Source: Heracleum sosnowskyi
Taxonomy: Eukaryota; Streptophyta; Magnoliopsida; Apiales; Apiaceae
NCBI GenBank assembly: GCA_030848705.1
Contig: CM061245.1
Location: 66,614,006-66,678,005 of the forward strand
Length of the DNA: 64,000 nucleotides
Direction: 5' to 3'
The notes beneath the pieces are model-generated. The model searched no databases and had not been told where the DNA came from. It saw only the letters and a list, made by a program, of their open reading frames with translations. The position numbers and the translations under genes were made by a program. Shown piece by piece: positions 12,669 to 22,948 of this stretch (the first letter of the stretch is position 1; the number at the start of each line of letters is the position of its first letter).

Positions 12669-12779
12669 CTGTAAAAATACATATATATATACTATACATT
12701 AGTATTCCCACAATTACACCTTACAACCTACCTATCTTGGTCACGAGGTTTAAGGTTACGAAAAGTTCTAACGACTCAC
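12669..12779 (-). other. Candidate intron in the Tek1 leader (111 nt)
   Basis: On the minus strand a strong donor GTGAGT (12779-12774) is followed by a TACTAAT branch-point match (12704-12698). A T-rich acceptor TTTTTACAG ends at 12669, about 30 bases after the branch point. Length, AT content and spacing suit a plant intron. An alternative donor, AG|GTAGGT, lies at 12731. Splicing would join the primer-site leader to the extra ORF. This is pattern evidence only. Confidence 0.4.
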
Positions 12780-12874
12780 CCTTAAGGTCTAGTCCTTTTT
12801 ATTACACTCATCCCAAGTATTAATTCTAATCCCGTTAACTTAAACCTATATTGCTTCAGTGACTCGAACCTGTG

Positions 12875-12886
12875 GCTCTGATACCA
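12875..12886 (-). other. Tek1 primer-binding site, tRNA-iMet
   Basis: The plus strand reads GCTCTGATACCA, equal to the 3' end of plant initiator tRNA-Met including CCA. The minus-strand RNA therefore carries TGGTATCAGAGC, three bases inside the 5' LTR boundary at 12890. Confidence 0.9.
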
Positions 12887-12889
12887 ACT

Positions 12890-15800
12890 TGTAACACCCC
12901 CAAATCTAAACTAACATAATAATTACAATTATATAATAAAGACGGGTGATACATCCACAAAATATAATACCACAACCCCACAACCTAGGATGCCAACAGG
13001 TTCAAGTATGAAAACAATATCTACCGTTATTACAACCCGCTATTACACTTCCAAATGTTTACATCCTGACAACTAGAGTGATCTAATCTGCTGCTAACAC
13101 CCTACCTGTCTCACCAAATGATCTCGTAATGCTCTACCAGTCCCACCGGTTCTCTTACGGGCAGTACGGTAAGTTCGCACCATCTTCTAGACTAGCTGAA
13201 AAAGGTTAGAAAGCAAGGTAATGAGCCAAATGCTCAGCAAGTGCGAATATAAAATAACAAGCTATAAAACGGCTCAAAGTGTGACAGTGACACAGTTGTC
13301 AGATTTCACATGAATCTAAAACGAGGTTTCCAACAGAAATAATAATGGAGTCTGAATTTCAATTCTGAAGAGGCAACCTTAATATACATAAGTTAAACGA
13401 ATATAGTTTCGAAAATACAATAATCAGAGTTTTTGATATTAATCAGCACTTTTAAATTTACAATTAAAGTTTTGGGATTTCAATCGATCGCTACGAGCTA
13501 GCCGGGTGATCAGCCCGCGAATAGCTCCGGATATCACACCCTTACGTGTGATTCCTCATTTATTTTGGGATCCCTAGTTAGCCCTTATTGACATTGGCCA
13601 TGGCTCGGTAAAGCCATAAAATTAACAGACCGGTGTCACGGTCTAAAACATTTTTGTTTTTATCCCATAGTTTCAAAAATCCATTTTAAACATTTTTCAA
13701 TCACTTTCAGTATCAAACCGCATGGCCTTCCTTATACTTACTGACAAAAGATTAGCCTAGCATAAGGGGTTTTATCTTATAAAATATGATGGAATTAAAC
13801 TATACAATTTCTTCCAAGTATTAAGGTATAACTGTTCAACTGGGCCGAGATAGTGATCACAAAGTATTATATCATATTAAAATGGTCGATCAGGAAGATG
13901 ACAGAATCTATATCAGCAAGTAAGGAATTGTCCATCTGGTTTATAACCAAGTATAGTTTTCACAATCAGTGTGAGGGGATATTTAAAAGGTTATTCAAAG
14001 GAATTCAAGACATTGATCGAAGATATTATCCTTATGGAATTTATCAAGCAAGGTATAACAAATTTATCATTTGAAACTGATTCAAGAGTATATCAAAGGT
14101 ATTACAGTAGGGTGTGAACACAATATGATAGCAATATGGAAATCTCAGGGTTATCAGGGTTCACATGATCTCAGGGTATATTTCAAATGATTTGAGCAAT
14201 AGCAATATGAAACTTGAGAATTCGAATTTGTTTCCAAGGGTTTAACAAAGTTATTATGACATGGCAATGACATGGTATGATATCAGTGCATTATACTTAT
14301 AATTATCAACCAATAAGGGGGTTAAAGTGATCACTTGCCTTAACAGGCTGCTTCACTTCCGACTCTTGGTGTTCCTTACTGACTCAACTGCTATTTCCTT
14401 TCCTGGTCTGCTTCTGCTCGGACCTATAATCGAAAGGTAATACTTCGCGTTAGTCTCTCTTGCCTTGCCATAAATCCTATACCTATGTATATACATATAT
14501 AATTACACCTTTACATATAAGCAATTAGCACACAACACATTTAATGTGCTATAGTACTCTGATTGATAACCAAAGACTTAAATAGAGAAAGGCGCCTATA
14601 AGGTTTTTAGAAAGGTTTGTAGTTATAGAAATTTCGGCAGCACTTCCTCTATTTATAGTCTAACCAGTCGAGGATACATCCGACTAACCACCAAACAAAC
14701 ATAATTAAACTTAAATATTTATAAACCAACTCAAGTATTCCACTTATTAGACAACAAGTATACCTTACCTTACTAACCCTAAGCCTAATAGAACCATACA
14801 CAATACCACACGACCGATACACTTGATATTACCAATGACCAGTTCTGCAAGAAGTTCAATTTACTCTAACAAGACAATCTCAAATTGAAAAGGACCGAAC
14901 ACAAAACTCGAAGGAAATTCCGAGGCCTTTCCAGAATGGTAAGGTTCGTTAAAAATAGATAAGTAATGAATTCTGAAACAATAAAACAAATGGACTGCTA
15001 GAACAGAGTCGGAACATATGCACACTAGTATTTCTACGTTTAGTGTACTAAAATCACAGAATCTGGAAATGAAATGTAAATAAGAATTGTAGGTTTCAAA
15101 AAGAAATTTCCAGAATGATATGGCTCAGAAAATTTGAATTTACGATCGATTTACTATGAATTTTTGAAAACAGGGCTCACAATGACTAAACACTTCTGGT
15201 CGAATTTTTAAAGTGCAGAAATCTCAAACTTCGGATTGGAATTTCAGAACACATATAAAACGAAACTTGTAGACAATTGCAATACATTTCTAATGACTTA
15301 TAAACGAACATCATCTGATTAAAACTCGATTTTATACAATTTATACAAGGCAGCAGATCACTATAATTGTCAACAAATTCACTACAAAAAGAAACATCAC
15401 TTAACAACTTAAGATTTGAACTTAATAAAATCTGGAAATTTACAAGATCAACGAAAAAAACCACATGCAAGTTTCTTTCTTTAACAAAATCAACTAAGGA
15501 CATCCATTCAAGCATAACCCACTTTATGAACACCATTTACAAGCTATACAACTTAAGATCCTTGAATAAAAATCATATGCAACTTAATTAAATCATACAT
15601 ACACTTACTACTTTATCAATCAAGCATAATAACATCAAAATCATCATCATCAAGCCCACCGGATCATCTTTGGAATCATTTCCGATGGGGTTTTGGTTCG
15701 ATGGTAGCCATATGATCGGCACCCCGACACAAATCACCTTCAAACTTCGAATTTCTTGCAACCCATCCATTAACAACCTTCATTAAGCTATTAAATCTTA

Positions 15801-16833
15801 TTGCATGCAAGGTTTGAGTTCTCTATGACACACATATACTTACACCCGAATATATACTTGCATGCAACCAACAAAACTCAAGGAAAATCTCAACCCATCA
15901 ACACTTAACACTTAAACAACCTTTAACACCCAAGAAATTTCATAAAATTTGCTTAAAAGAATCAAAGAAATGAAAAGTAAAGGGGGAGGGAGCTCACGGG
16001 GTTCAGAGAAAAAAAAAGAGAGCTGGTGGAATGAGGAAGAAAGAGAGAAAAAAGGCTTTTATCACTTGCAAGGGTAGTCTTGTCCTTTCACACCCCACTT
16101 TCCACTTAAACACTATTTTAATAGCCATTTAAATCAAAATAAATGGGTTTTGTATAAATTCTGAAATTTTAAAATTTTAAAACAAAATACACCTAATGAG
16201 GTTCACACACATATTTTTAAAATATTTTTAGGGCTTATATATATTGAGATATGAATTTTACAAGAAGTACACTTTAATTCGAAAGTTGCTATATAAAATC
16301 ATTTAAAAATCCTTAAAACCCGAAAATAAATAAACTCTCATTTTTATAACCAAGAATATAAAATTAGGAACACATACATATGAAGATCATATTTTTGTGA
16401 CTTATAGATATTTAACTAGAGATTTTACAGTTTAATACATCTTTAAGGAAAATCATGATTTAAAAAAAATCATAATAAATCATTGGTGCCCAATTAAAAT
16501 AAACTTATACTTTTAAAAAGTCTCCAAATATAACATAGACATTATAGAGAAGGTTTTTATGATTTATAGACACTCTGATGATTTGATAAAAGTCCAATAG
16601 TGTTTTTAAAATGACTCTAAGATACAAATAACTCACTTAAACATTTCAATTCACACAGTTACGCATTCAAATCATACAAGCACGTAAATCCATACTGACT
16701 TACACAGATAGCGTTGACTCGTCAACTAGAGTACACATATATATATACATCTATATATCCCAACTGTACTATATTATCGCCGCACACGATACTCAAGCAA
16801 TGTAATATTATTAAAATACCTTGGTCTATTACA
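12890..16833 (-). repeat. Tek1 5' LTR (3944 bp)
   Basis: TG...CA repeat matching 3077-7033. It holds the promoter of the element on the minus strand (TATA entry) and, downstream of it, about 1.7 kb of R/U5-like leader. Adding the 1.1 kb before gag, the predicted RNA leader exceeds 2.7 kb. Short ORFs inside the LTR are shared with the other LTR only because the LTRs are copies. Confidence 0.93.
14648..14659 (-). promoter_or_regulatory. Candidate TATA box of the Tek1 LTR
   Basis: The minus strand reads CTATAAATAGAG, a near-ideal plant TATA box; transcription would start about 30 bases further on, near 14620. The same sequence stands in the 3' LTR near 4850-4861. Sequence match only. Confidence 0.6.
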
Positions 16834-17249
16834 CATACATATCAAAAGTGTTATAAAAAGTTGAAATTGAAAGAAAAGCCATAACTCCAATTAAGGCGTT
16901 AAACTTTTCGCCGAAAAACAAAATTTATCTCAGAATTTTTCTTCGCAACTATGATATTGACCAATTTCAACCAAATTTTGACCAGATATGTAGAAAACCG
17001 ATTAGTACGTACACGAATTCTGACGGATGAGATCGGAAGCCGACATCGACGATTTTATAACACTAGTTCAAGTTTTAATTTATATAAATTTAAAAATATA
17101 ATGATAATATTTGTAAAAAGTTATACTCAACCGACGAATAAATATTCAAATCAATCTTAAACCAATAATATTGCAACAATTTACTTAAAAGTGTTTTTTT
17201 TAGGATAGCGTAATAGTTAAGAGAATGATGATCAATCGTAATAATCAAG
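16834..17249. other. Unassigned stretch between Tek1 and dTek
   Basis: About 415 bp of ordinary AT-rich sequence. It begins with the right CATAC duplication of Tek1 and ends with the left TCAAG duplication of dTek (17245-17249). I see no gene or element end. Confidence 0.6.
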
Positions 17250-17987
17250 TGTAACAGCCCGAACTTTTCGGACTATTAATCTAAATACGAAACTTAAATA
17301 AAAATAGATTCCTTATTCGATAAATTCAATATTCAACAAAAGTCAACGCAATGGTCAAACTCAATAATTCAAAAACATAAATTTGGAGACGCAGCTCTAT
17401 AAATCTAACAATCAATGTCTAATAATTCTTTGAAATTATTCTAACAATACGATAATTATTTTCCAATAAATGCATCTAAATCACTTAGCACGAAATCCAC
17501 ACAGTTCACATCCTTATAAGCTTCCAAGTCAGAACCTGAAATATATTAAAACAATGAGCTGCAAAGCCCATCAAGTAACTATCGCCTAACGACTCAAAGT
17601 AATATTTAAAACAAAATTTCTTAACTTTAAATCGATAAAAGAATCAAACAACAAAATCACATTTAATTCCCACAGTTCTAAATTACGGTCACACTATGCC
17701 AGTGACACGACTTCTATAGTTCGATGATTCGATGGGGGCCAGTTTACGTCCCTCGTTAAGTCTTACTCAACAAGGTATCTATGTGTTCCGGAACGTGCGT
17801 AAACTAGTTCTACGATTCGATATGTCATACTATCCAGTGACCGGATTCTATGATTCGATACGCAACTAAAACTGGGGAATCAAAACAAAGTCTTTTCTAA
17901 ATTCTGTTTTCGATATCGCAATTTTCATATTTAAATCAATCAGATAATAGAGAACGTGTAATCAAACAATATAAAATATGTTACACA
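17250..17987 (-). repeat. dTek 3' LTR, left segment
   Basis: It matches the start of the other LTR (42882 on). It includes three GATTCGAT-containing words near 17725-17860. It stops at the ACACA duplication (17983-17987) where Sir1 entered, and continues at 41420. Confidence 0.9.
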
Positions 17988-18344
17988 TGTTAGGCTCAAG
18001 ACATGTCTGAATACCACTATTAACAAGCCTACTCTTTGTGACTATGTCACTCTACATGACCTAGTGAATTCTTTCACTGGGATATAGTATAGGTCTCTAT
18101 TGTACTTGTCTTGTTTTCATGTACTTAGCTTTATCTTGTATGCTCAAAGTTATAATGAGCTTAGTAAGCTTCTTGCAATCTAGAATGTACATAGGTCATG
18201 GAATAATTATCCTGGTAGAAGTTCAGAAATGTTCATGCAGCAGGATAGAGATGGATAAGGCCCTAAAGAAATAAGTTACAGAAATTTTTCTAAGTCCCTA
18301 TACCGTGAAGTCAAAATAAAGCTATGTCGTGAAGTCTAAAATAT
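17988..18344 (+). repeat. Sir1 5' LTR, first segment
   Basis: It matches 40131-40487 of the 3' LTR. It ends abruptly at AAAATAT, where Cop1-derived DNA begins. Compared with the 3' LTR, CCAT is missing at the break. Confidence 0.9.
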
Positions 18345-18737
18345 AGCTGCAAGTATATAGCCTGACTCCACAGCGGAAGCAGAGTATATAGCTGCAAGTG
18401 AGGCTGCAAAAGAGGCCGTTTGGATGAGGAAATTTGTTTCTAAGTTGGGAGTTGTTCCTAGCATTGAGGAGCCTATTGTGTTGTATTGTGATAACAACGC
18501 AGCAATAGCACAAGCCAAGGAACCTAGGTCTCATAAAAATACCAAACATGTTTTGCGGCGCTTTCATTTGATTAGGGAGATCATTGAAAGAGGAGATGTC
18601 AAAATTGAGAGAGTTGACACACATAACAACGTAGCAGACCCACTCACAAAGACATTGTCTCAGATTCACTTTGATCGTCATAAAGAGAAGATGGGTATTA
18701 GATACCAGTGTGATTGGCTTTAGTTCAAGTGGGAGAT
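18345..18737 (+). pseudogene. Remnant of a tandem Cop1 copy: filler plus RNase H tail
   Basis: Bases 18362-18737 repeat 25870-26245 almost exactly and encode the end of a copia RNase H (AEAEYIAASEAAKEAVW to QCDWL, stop at 18723), followed by the polypurine tract. Before it, 17 bases (18345-18361) match neither Sir1 nor the parent position. They resemble the nearby AGTATATAGCTGCAAG segment, as expected of templated filler at a repaired break. So internal sequence precedes a complete LTR-interior-LTR unit, which implies a former tandem element whose left LTR and most of its interior were deleted together with a few Sir1 bases. Confidence 0.85.
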
Positions 18738-19917
18738 TGAAAGTGTTTGTCCTAAATCCAATCATGTATGATGAGTTAGGAAGAACTTTCTTGTATTCTT
18801 ATTTGATTTCATTAATGTTAATAAAAGACTTGTTTTGTTTTTATTACGGGCTTTATCTATTTAAAGTGTTTTAAATAAGATGTTCCATAGTTTAGAGTAA
18901 AGCTTCTAGAATTATAATGAGATTATAATAGTGAGATCTAGAAGATGATAACTCTAGACTTAAACAGTTCCTGATCATAGGATAACTAATCAGAAGTTGG
19001 TGAATCCGCAAAGATTGGTACATACTATGCTTGCTCCCGTCAGGAGGATGTCTGTTCTCATAGGCATTTGTGTGGTGACACTATAGCTAGTATGTAGGTG
19101 CTTGTTAGGGAATAAGTTCACTGAACATGACTCGATAAGTTGAATAGCTAATGGAGTTTACTCACGTGTCAATAGTTATTCACTGAGTGATAGTTGTACA
19201 AGTGTCCTTAGACTTGAGATCGTTAGAGTTATCTTGTATATAATGAACTATGCTTTGGATTAGTCCTTAGTCTCAAGGACATCCATTAGGTCTATTCTGG
19301 GCATAGGGATTTGTGTATGGAGATAGTTAACGTCAATAGAGGATCTACCCCTTCCAGTATAGGAAGAGAATATCCTATGTTATTCTTAGTATGCGAGTTC
19401 TGGAATCTCTGGTCAGAGTGTATGAAATTAGAAAGGAGTTTCTAATTTGCATTAATATGAACTTAGCATTATGAATAAGAAATCATATGATTAAATTTGA
19501 TAGGCCTGACACGAGATCCATGCCTTATATTTAATCGGGATATTGTAGGGTAGAAGGAATGATTGTACTGAAACTAGTCACTGACAGGTTCTTGGTATTC
19601 TAAGCAGTGAATTCATATTATCCGGATAGTCGCGATATGTTGAGAAGCATCACTCACGATGTAGAATAAATATAATTAATCAGTTAATTATATTTAATTA
19701 ATTATTAGAATTCATATAAATAATAAATAAAAGTTTATTATTATTTATTTCTACTACCGGCTTAATATTGAACCTACAGGGTCACACCATAAAAGATTAA
19801 TTTATTGATGAAGGTATTTTGAGAGAGCAAGTTATTTTCTAAATAGTTTAGAAAAGGAAATAATGATTAAAATAGTTTTAATTATTATTAAAGCATTTTA
19901 TAAGATAAAGTGTGGGG

Positions 19918-19964
<47 letters not shown>

Positions 19965-20345
19965 ATATATTAAAAAACCCTAGGAGAGCCCTATAAATAG
20001 AATGAGATAGTTCATTCTAAAAGACTTGAGTTTTTGTTAAAACCTAGTTGCCACCCTCTTCTTCTTCATCTCTCTCTCTCTCTCTCAAAAGAAGAAAAAC
20101 TCCATTTTTATAAAAGCTTAGTTTTATAAAAAGCTTCATCGAAGGATTATTCTTGGTGGATACCGGTAGAGTGCTTCACACTCTGAGGAGAAACTGCTAG
20201 AATCCATTTTTATAAAGCTTCGATTTTCAAGGTATGGTTACGATTCCTCCGCTCTTTCATTTTATATATTTTTCTATATGTGCGATACATGGTTTTTACG
20301 GAATAAATGTTATATCACGCTTCCGCTCATCCGTAAATTCCTTCA
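18738..20345 (+). repeat. Cop1 left LTR (1608 bp)
   Basis: It runs from TGAAAG to CTTCA. It holds a (TA)n run near 19920-19962, a TATA box and a CT-rich leader. It differs from the right LTR mainly in TA-run length. Confidence 0.9.
19991..20000 (+). promoter_or_regulatory. Cop1 LTR TATA box
   Basis: CTATAAATAG lies about 350 bp before the LTR end and is followed by a CT-rich stretch (TCTTCTTCATCTCTCTCTC) like a plant 5' UTR. The copy in the right LTR is at 27483-27492. Confidence 0.65.
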
Positions 20346-20346
20346 T

Positions 20347-20359
20347 TGGTATCAGAGCC
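20347..20359 (+). other. Cop1 primer-binding site, tRNA-iMet
   Basis: TGGTATCAGAGCC begins one base after the left LTR and is complementary to the 3' end of initiator tRNA-Met. Confidence 0.9.
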
Positions 20360-20899
20360 TAGGTTCTTCATATAGAGATTCATATAAAAATTTCAGATTT
20401 GTTTATGCATGTATGGATTTATTATGATTTTTGCAAGTTTATTTAGATTTAATTATGAATTAATTCGAAATAATTTTTCCATTGGATTTTGACTACTGAT
20501 CTGGGTTCTACAAGTGTTGTAGATGATCTAGGTATTTTGTTTCATAATTTTGTGATGTGTATATTATTTGTTATGAATTTTTTAAAATTGTTTTAATTAA
20601 AATTCATAAAATAATCATACATGTGAATAATATGAAATTAAGATTGCACAAGGACCCTATATCCACCTGGTAATTTTTGCTACTGCCTGATTCAAGAAAT
20701 CATATTATTTTGATTTTTTTATTAATTTATTAATATTAAAATAAAATAATAATAACAATAAAGGGCATTAATGGCTAGAGGAGTTTTCTTTTTCTTTTCT
20801 AAGTGTTATAAATGCTAAGTTAGTGTTTTAATTCTAAAGGAGTTACAAGCATTAAATAAAATAGCATAGAATTGTTGTAACTTACTTAGCATTAAATTT

Positions 20900-20916
20900 A
20901 AAAAAAAAAAAAAAAA
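20900..20916 (+). repeat. A17 tract in the Cop1 leader
   Basis: A run of 17 A just upstream of the palindrome cluster. It lies in the untranslated leader and has no obvious coding role. Confidence 0.7.
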
Positions 20917-20932
20917 CTGCTGGGAAGGTCCC

Positions 20933-21038
20933 GTAACGCATTCCGGGAATGTGTTACAGGGCCCGTAACGCATGAGAGTCATGCGTTACACATTTAATAG
21001 CTATTAATTGTTGTAACGCATGAGCGTCATGCGTTACA
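20933..21038 (+). repeat. Three GTAACGCAT palindromes in the Cop1 leader
   Basis: Three inverted repeats in 106 bp. 20933-20957 has one mismatch. 20965-20989 has perfect 11 bp arms, GTAACGCATGA and TCATGCGTTAC, around GAG. 21012-21038 has perfect 12 bp arms around GCG. Each would fold into a tight hairpin with a 3-base loop in the leader RNA. The GC-rich cluster stands out in an AT-rich leader. The function is unknown. Confidence 0.85.
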
Positions 21039-21691
21039 GCCCCTCTGTCCACATTAAATTTGATTTTTTGGGAGTTTGGTAACTCCGTTTTGGGCGTGCA
21101 ATATACCGTTGGATTCGTTTTTCCGAGACGGATCTAATGGAGTGGTCAAATATTTTTATATAAAAGTTTGGAACTGTTTATATTCCCGGATGTGTTTTAA
21201 AGCATGTATTAATTGTTTTAATTGCTTTTAAATACTATAATAAATCCATACATCATTATATCATTGTATGACATGATATTACTTGCATGCTTACTTATTT
21301 ATTTATTTTTATATATGACATATATGCCTATATTTACCATGCGATGATAGATTTAGGTGAACTTAAATCAATATAAGGCGTGCTCTAGAAAATCTAGAAT
21401 AGGAATCGTTTCTTGCCTTAACAATAATATTATGAGTACAACCATGAGATTCTTATGTTTATGAAACATAGAGTGAAATACTCTTTTGATGTTGAAAATG
21501 AAAATTTCTGTCTAGGCCGTTGGGTTTTAAGCGGGACCAATGTGACCCCTCCAACACACTGGGAATTTTTCATTTAAATATCATAATTGTATTTTGTTCA
21601 AGAAAAAGAGAATCTCCTAGTAATATGATTATGGTTGTAACATAATATAATCCCTCTAAAATTAAATAATATCAAGTAGTAATTGGCCAAT

Positions 21692-22084
21692 GACACAACG
21701 GGCTTGTGTCGGTCATAGCCTTCCAACATGGTAGAAAGTAGTTCTTATTTTTGAATCATTATCGTTTCGTGCTACAGCCGAGGGCTTTGATTTCGAAATA
21801 AGAAATACTTGTCTATTACATAGAGATGTGTACAGTGAATTAGAATCTAATGGTCGTTACGTGCTATAGCCGTGGGCTGTTGGAGACTGATTCAATTGTA
21901 TGAAATGTTGGGTTAGACTTGACTTAGAATATTGAGTTTGTCGTGCTACAGCCGTGACTCAATTATTCAAGAGGCTAAAGTTTTATTAGGGAATAACATG
22001 AGATGTAATTGACAAGAGTTGTCTGCCTACTGAACATCACATGGTGTTTCGTGCCACAGCCGAGGTTGTGTGATGGAATGTAGG
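21692..22084 (+). ncRNA. Stem-loop array with a shared loop motif in the Cop1 leader
   Basis: Four successive inverted repeats enclose a common word, CGTGCTACAGCCG or close variants, at 21768, 21860, 21942 and 22050. The arms are 21742-21758 with 21788-21804 (14 of 17 Watson-Crick pairs), 21836-21847 with 21889-21897 (one bulge), 21923-21937 with 21957-21971 (small bulges) and 22026-22041 with 22069-22084 (two 5-6 bp helices around a symmetric 5-base internal loop). A separate hairpin, GACACAA/TTGTGTC, lies at 21692-21710. The arm sequences differ between copies while the loop word is kept, which suggests a structured RNA element in the genomic leader, for example for packaging, translation or protein binding. 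The role is inference. Confidence 0.6.
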
Positions 22085-22264
22085 ATCCCTATTCCCACTA
22101 GCATTATGAATGCTTAATTTTTCACTTAGGGGTTGTATAAATTAGGTAAACTAGTGGGAGCCACTTATGAATAAAGACCCGATTCATATAGTGTTTTAAA
22201 ATGAAATTGAATATTTGCTAAGTGTTGTTATGTGTTTATCATTTACAGATTTACTATATACATT

Positions 22265-22948
22265 ATGTCTTCTGCACTATCACTCCGGAGCATACTGGAT
22301 GCTCACAAATTGACTGGTCCTAATTTTGCTGACTGGCTTCGAAACCTGAAAATTGTTCTCAGGGTTGAGAAGCTGGATTATGTGCTTAACTCACCTAAGC
22401 CTACTGAACCTGCTGACGATGCACATGATGATGAACATGTTGTGTATCGTAAGTGGATAGATGATGCAAATGTTGCTCAATGTATCATGCTAGCTTCCAT
22501 GAACATTGAGCTACAGAAGCAGCATGAGCATATGGATGCTCACACTATCCTAACGCATCTACAAGAGTTGTATGATGTGGCAGGGATGACAACTCGATAT
22601 GATATATCGAAGGAGCTGTTCCGTTGTAGGATGTCTGAGGGATCGTCTGTGAATGACCATGTACTTAAGATGATCAATTTGATTGAACGTCTTGGACAAC
22701 TTGGTTTCAACATGGATGGGGAGCTGAGTCAAGACTTGGTCTTGCAATCACTTCCGGGTTCGTTTTCGCAGTTTGTTGTGAACTTTCATATGAATAAGTT
22801 GGACGCCAGCCTGGCTGAACTCCACAACATGTTGAAGACTGCGGAATCGAATTTTCCCTCTAAGAAGAGTTATGTTCTTCTAATTGGCGAAGGTTCCAAT
22901 CCTAAGAAAAGGAAGAAGAACCCCCCCCAAGAAGAAGAAAGTAGGTGA
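22265..22948 (+). pseudogene. Cop1 gag, frameshifted before the zinc knuckle
   Basis: The start is the ATG at 22265 (MSSALSLRS); an upstream in-frame ATG at 22232 lacks family similarity. The protein has the copia Gag core: KLTGPNFADWLRNLKIVL near the N-terminus, then YDISKELFRCRM, VNDHVLKMINLIERL and LVLQSLPGSFSQF. The frame runs into a C8 tract (22921-22928) and ends at 22948, while the zinc knuckle CFHCNKVGHWKRNC continues in the next frame (about 22998-23040). Related elements normally read straight through, so a one-base indel in the C tract is the simplest reading. Programmed frameshifting is possible but unsupported. Confidence 0.85.

Larger units (their letters stand above)
3077..16833 (-). 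mobile_element. Tek1: complete Tekay-type Ty3/gypsy retrotransposon
   Basis: A full-length minus-strand element of 13.76 kb. Two long direct repeats (3077-7033 and 12890-16833) start with TG and end with CA on the plus strand. The 5 bp CATAC at 3072-3076 is repeated at 16834-16838, a clean target-site duplication. Inside are a tRNA-iMet primer site, gag with zinc knuckles, protease, RT, RNase H, integrase, a chromodomain and a polypurine tract, in gypsy order. The chromodomain and very long LTRs point to the Tekay/Del chromovirus clade, whose integrases usually favour heterochromatin. The coding part has at least one nonsense codon and two frameshifts, so this copy is not autonomous. Confidence 0.95.

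Noticed and set aside
12875..12886. Possible tRNA-Met gene fragments at the primer sites
   Set aside because: Only 12-13 bases match and no cloverleaf surrounds them; position after an LTR shows they are primer-binding sites.
16951..17160. A 69-codon ORF between Tek1 and dTek
   Set aside because: Short, no motif, AT-driven composition; no leader or context supports a gene.
18322..18765. Minus-strand ORFs of about 150 codons over RNase H (also 25821-26273)
   Set aside because: Antisense shadows of the Cop1 RNase H coding sequence.
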